Positions 5,076 to 6,127 of a stretch of 6,127 nucleotides of DNA are shown piece by piece. How positions within the stretch are numbered: the first letter of the stretch is position 1; each line of letters begins with the position of its first letter. Position numbers and translations under genes: made by a program. Below the pieces are notes generated by a model. The model was not told where the DNA came from and did not search any database. It saw nothing but the letters and a program-made list of their open reading frames with translations. Source of the DNA: Zoogloeaceae bacterium (GTDB taxonomy: Bacteria; Pseudomonadota; Gammaproteobacteria; Burkholderiales; Rhodocyclaceae); the NCBI GenBank assembly GCA_031290535.1, contig JAITNI010000052.1:1-6127 (forward strand). Reading direction: 5' to 3'.

Positions 5076-5969
5076 ATGCCTATTCAATGGTTTCCCGGCC
5101 ACATGACCGCCGCCCGCAAAAAGGCCGCCGAAACGCTGGCCCGAACCGATGTTGTCCTCGAAATCCTCGACGCCCGCCTGCCCGAAGCCAGTTGCAATCC
5201 CATGATTCGCCAGTTGCGGGAATTTCGCCAGCGTCCCTGCCTCAAGGTCTTGAACAAGGCCGACCTGGCGGATCCGGCGGCCACAAAGGCCTGGCTGGCG
5301 TTCTACAACGCGCAGTCCGGCGTCAGGGCGGTGGCGATTTCCTGTAAAAAAACGGACGCGGCCTTTTGCCCGCCGGCCAGAATCCCCACGCTTTGCCGCC
5401 AGCTCGCGCCGCATCGCAACGATCTCGTCAAACCGCTGCGGATGATGATTATGGGCATTCCCAACGTCGGCAAATCCACGCTGATGAACGCTCTCCTGAA
5501 AAAACGCATCGCGGCGGTGGGCGACGAGCCTGCCGTCACCAAATCCCAGCAGACGCTGGATTTGGGCAAGGGCATGACGCTGACCGATACGCCGGGGCTG
5601 ATGTGGCCCAAAATCGAACACGACGCCGACGGCTACATGCTGGCGGCCAGCCACGCCATCGGCGTCAATGCCGTGATCGAAACCGAAGTTGCCCTCTTTC
5701 TGGGCGAACGCCTGCTGGAACGCTACGCCCCCCTGCTGGCGGCGCGCTACAAATTCGACCCGCAAGGCATGGACGGCGCGGCGCTTCTGGAAACCATCGC
5801 CGAAAAACGCGGTTGCCGCGTCAAGGGCGGCGCGCTGGACATCGAAAAAGCGGCGCTGCTTCTGCTTGCCGACTACCGCAGCGGCGCGCTGGGGCGTATC
5901 AGCCTGGAAACCCCGGAAACCCGCGCCGCCATGCTGGAAACCGTGCGGGAACCCGCAGTCGAGGAATAG
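5076..5969 (+). CDS. rbgA: Ribosome biogenesis GTPase A (YlqF/RbgA family)
   Basis: RbgA/YlqF is a circularly permuted GTPase that helps late 50S ribosomal subunit assembly in the cytoplasm. The 297-residue product has the family hallmarks in permuted order. The N-terminal WFPGHM is at 5-10, DVVLEILDARLPEAS at 25-39, G4 NKAD at 60-63 and a G5-like ISCKK at 88-92. G1 GIPNVGKST is at 127-135, the G2 Thr155 in PAVTKSQQ, and G3 DTPG at 171-174. A C-terminal helical RNA-binding region (about 190-285) includes FDPQGMDGAALLETIAEKRGC. The length is normal for the family. The G5 reads SCK rather than the usual SAK, a conservative change. The start is fixed by the conserved MPIQWFPGHM; the AGAG four bases before it is a weak ribosome site. 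It is transcribed alone, divergent from dsbC, and followed by a palindromic repeat. YqeH- or YjeQ-type GTPases are less likely because no zinc or OB segment is present. Confidence 0.94.
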   Translation: MPIQWFPGHMTAARKKAAETLARTDVVLEILDARLPEASCNPMIRQLREFRQRPCLKVLNKADLADPAATKAWLAFYNAQSGVRAVAISCKKTDAAFCPPARIPTLCRQLAPHRNDLVKPLRMMIMGIPNVGKSTLMNALLKKRIAAVGDEPAVTKSQQTLDLGKGMTLTDTPGLMWPKIEHDADGYMLAASHAIGVNAVIETEVALFLGERLLERYAPLLAARYKFDPQGMDGAALLETIAEKRGCRVKGGALDIEKAALLLLADYRSGALGRISLETPETRAAMLETVREPAVEE

Positions 5970-6039
5970 CCGCGCCGCGAATGGCAAGACAGGGTAATGG
6001 CATGAATGAAGGCGCTGCGTAAAATTCGCATTGCCGCGT

Positions 6040-6097
6040 GCTGTCCCCGCGCCCGCTTGCGGGAGAGGGTGCCCCGAAGGGGCGGGAGAGGGACAGC
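6040..6097. repeat. Palindromic REP-like element, three-way junction fold
   Basis: GCTGTCCC (6040-6047) pairs with GGGACAGC (6090-6097), closing a junction with two inner hairpins. One is CCCGC-TT-GCGGG (6052-6063) and the other GCCCC-GAA-GGGGC (6071-6083). GAGAGGG-like runs occur beside each. There is no T-run, so it is not a standard terminator. The shape and the CCCGCTTGCGGGAGAGGG core recall dispersed extragenic palindromes of proteobacteria; copy number cannot be judged from one window. It lies 70 bases past the GTPase stop. Confidence 0.6.
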
Positions 6098-6127
6098 GGT
6101 TCAGATTGTATAGATGTTCCATCCGCC

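Noticed and set aside
5045..5347. Earlier ATG with an AAGGAATG leader before the GTPase
   Set aside because: It is out of frame with the conserved MPIQWFPGHM start, and it overlaps the likely -10 box, so it would not be in the transcript.
4995..6122. 375-codon open frame on the - strand
   Set aside because: It is antisense to the GTPase gene, which shows all G motifs. The product has Phe/Gly/Arg-rich shadow composition and would cross the palindromic repeat.

Overview
The window reads as chromosomal DNA of a betaproteobacterium. The coding sequence is GC-rich with G/C-heavy third codon positions. The best clue is a PhaM-type polyhydroxyalkanoate (PHA) granule protein, a family known mainly from Betaproteobacteria. 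It sits among ordinary housekeeping genes: hemH, glmU, dsbC and an rbgA/ylqF-type GTPase. I see no phage, transposase, CRISPR, tRNA or rRNA sequence. The assignment to a class is an inference from gene content.

Layout, left to right. (1) The 3' third of hemH (ferrochelatase) on the + strand, cut by the window edge. (2) A 313-base spacer with a degenerate inverted repeat, a weak terminator-like hairpin and the phaM leader. (3) phaM on +, convergent with glmU on - and only 2 bases apart stop to stop. (4) A 230-base spacer upstream of glmU with REP-like palindromes and a tandemly duplicated repeat. (5) A - strand block read from right to left: dsbC, then a shorter dsbC paralogue 17 bases later, then a terminator-like hairpin, then a gene for a protein with three membrane helices, a coiled coil and a winged helix. 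(6) A 133-base divergent spacer. (7) The rbgA/ylqF GTPase on +. (8) A tail with a 58-base palindromic repeat that can fold as a three-way junction.

How the genes relate. dsbC and its paralogue form a likely two-gene periplasmic disulfide unit. The upstream gene is a normal dimeric DsbC isomerase. The downstream one has lost the dimerisation domain and the end of the thioredoxin fold. It has a CPYC active site and a Val-cis-Pro, which resemble an oxidase more than an isomerase. The other genes appear to be separate units: haem synthesis, PHA granule control, UDP-GlcNAc synthesis and 50S ribosome assembly.

The least explained parts are the truncated DsbC paralogue, the membrane-anchored winged-helix protein, and the three distinct palindromic or tandem repeats in the spacers. 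I found no clear multi-gene novel system. The membrane winged-helix protein and the DsbC derivative are the best candidates for undescribed biology.
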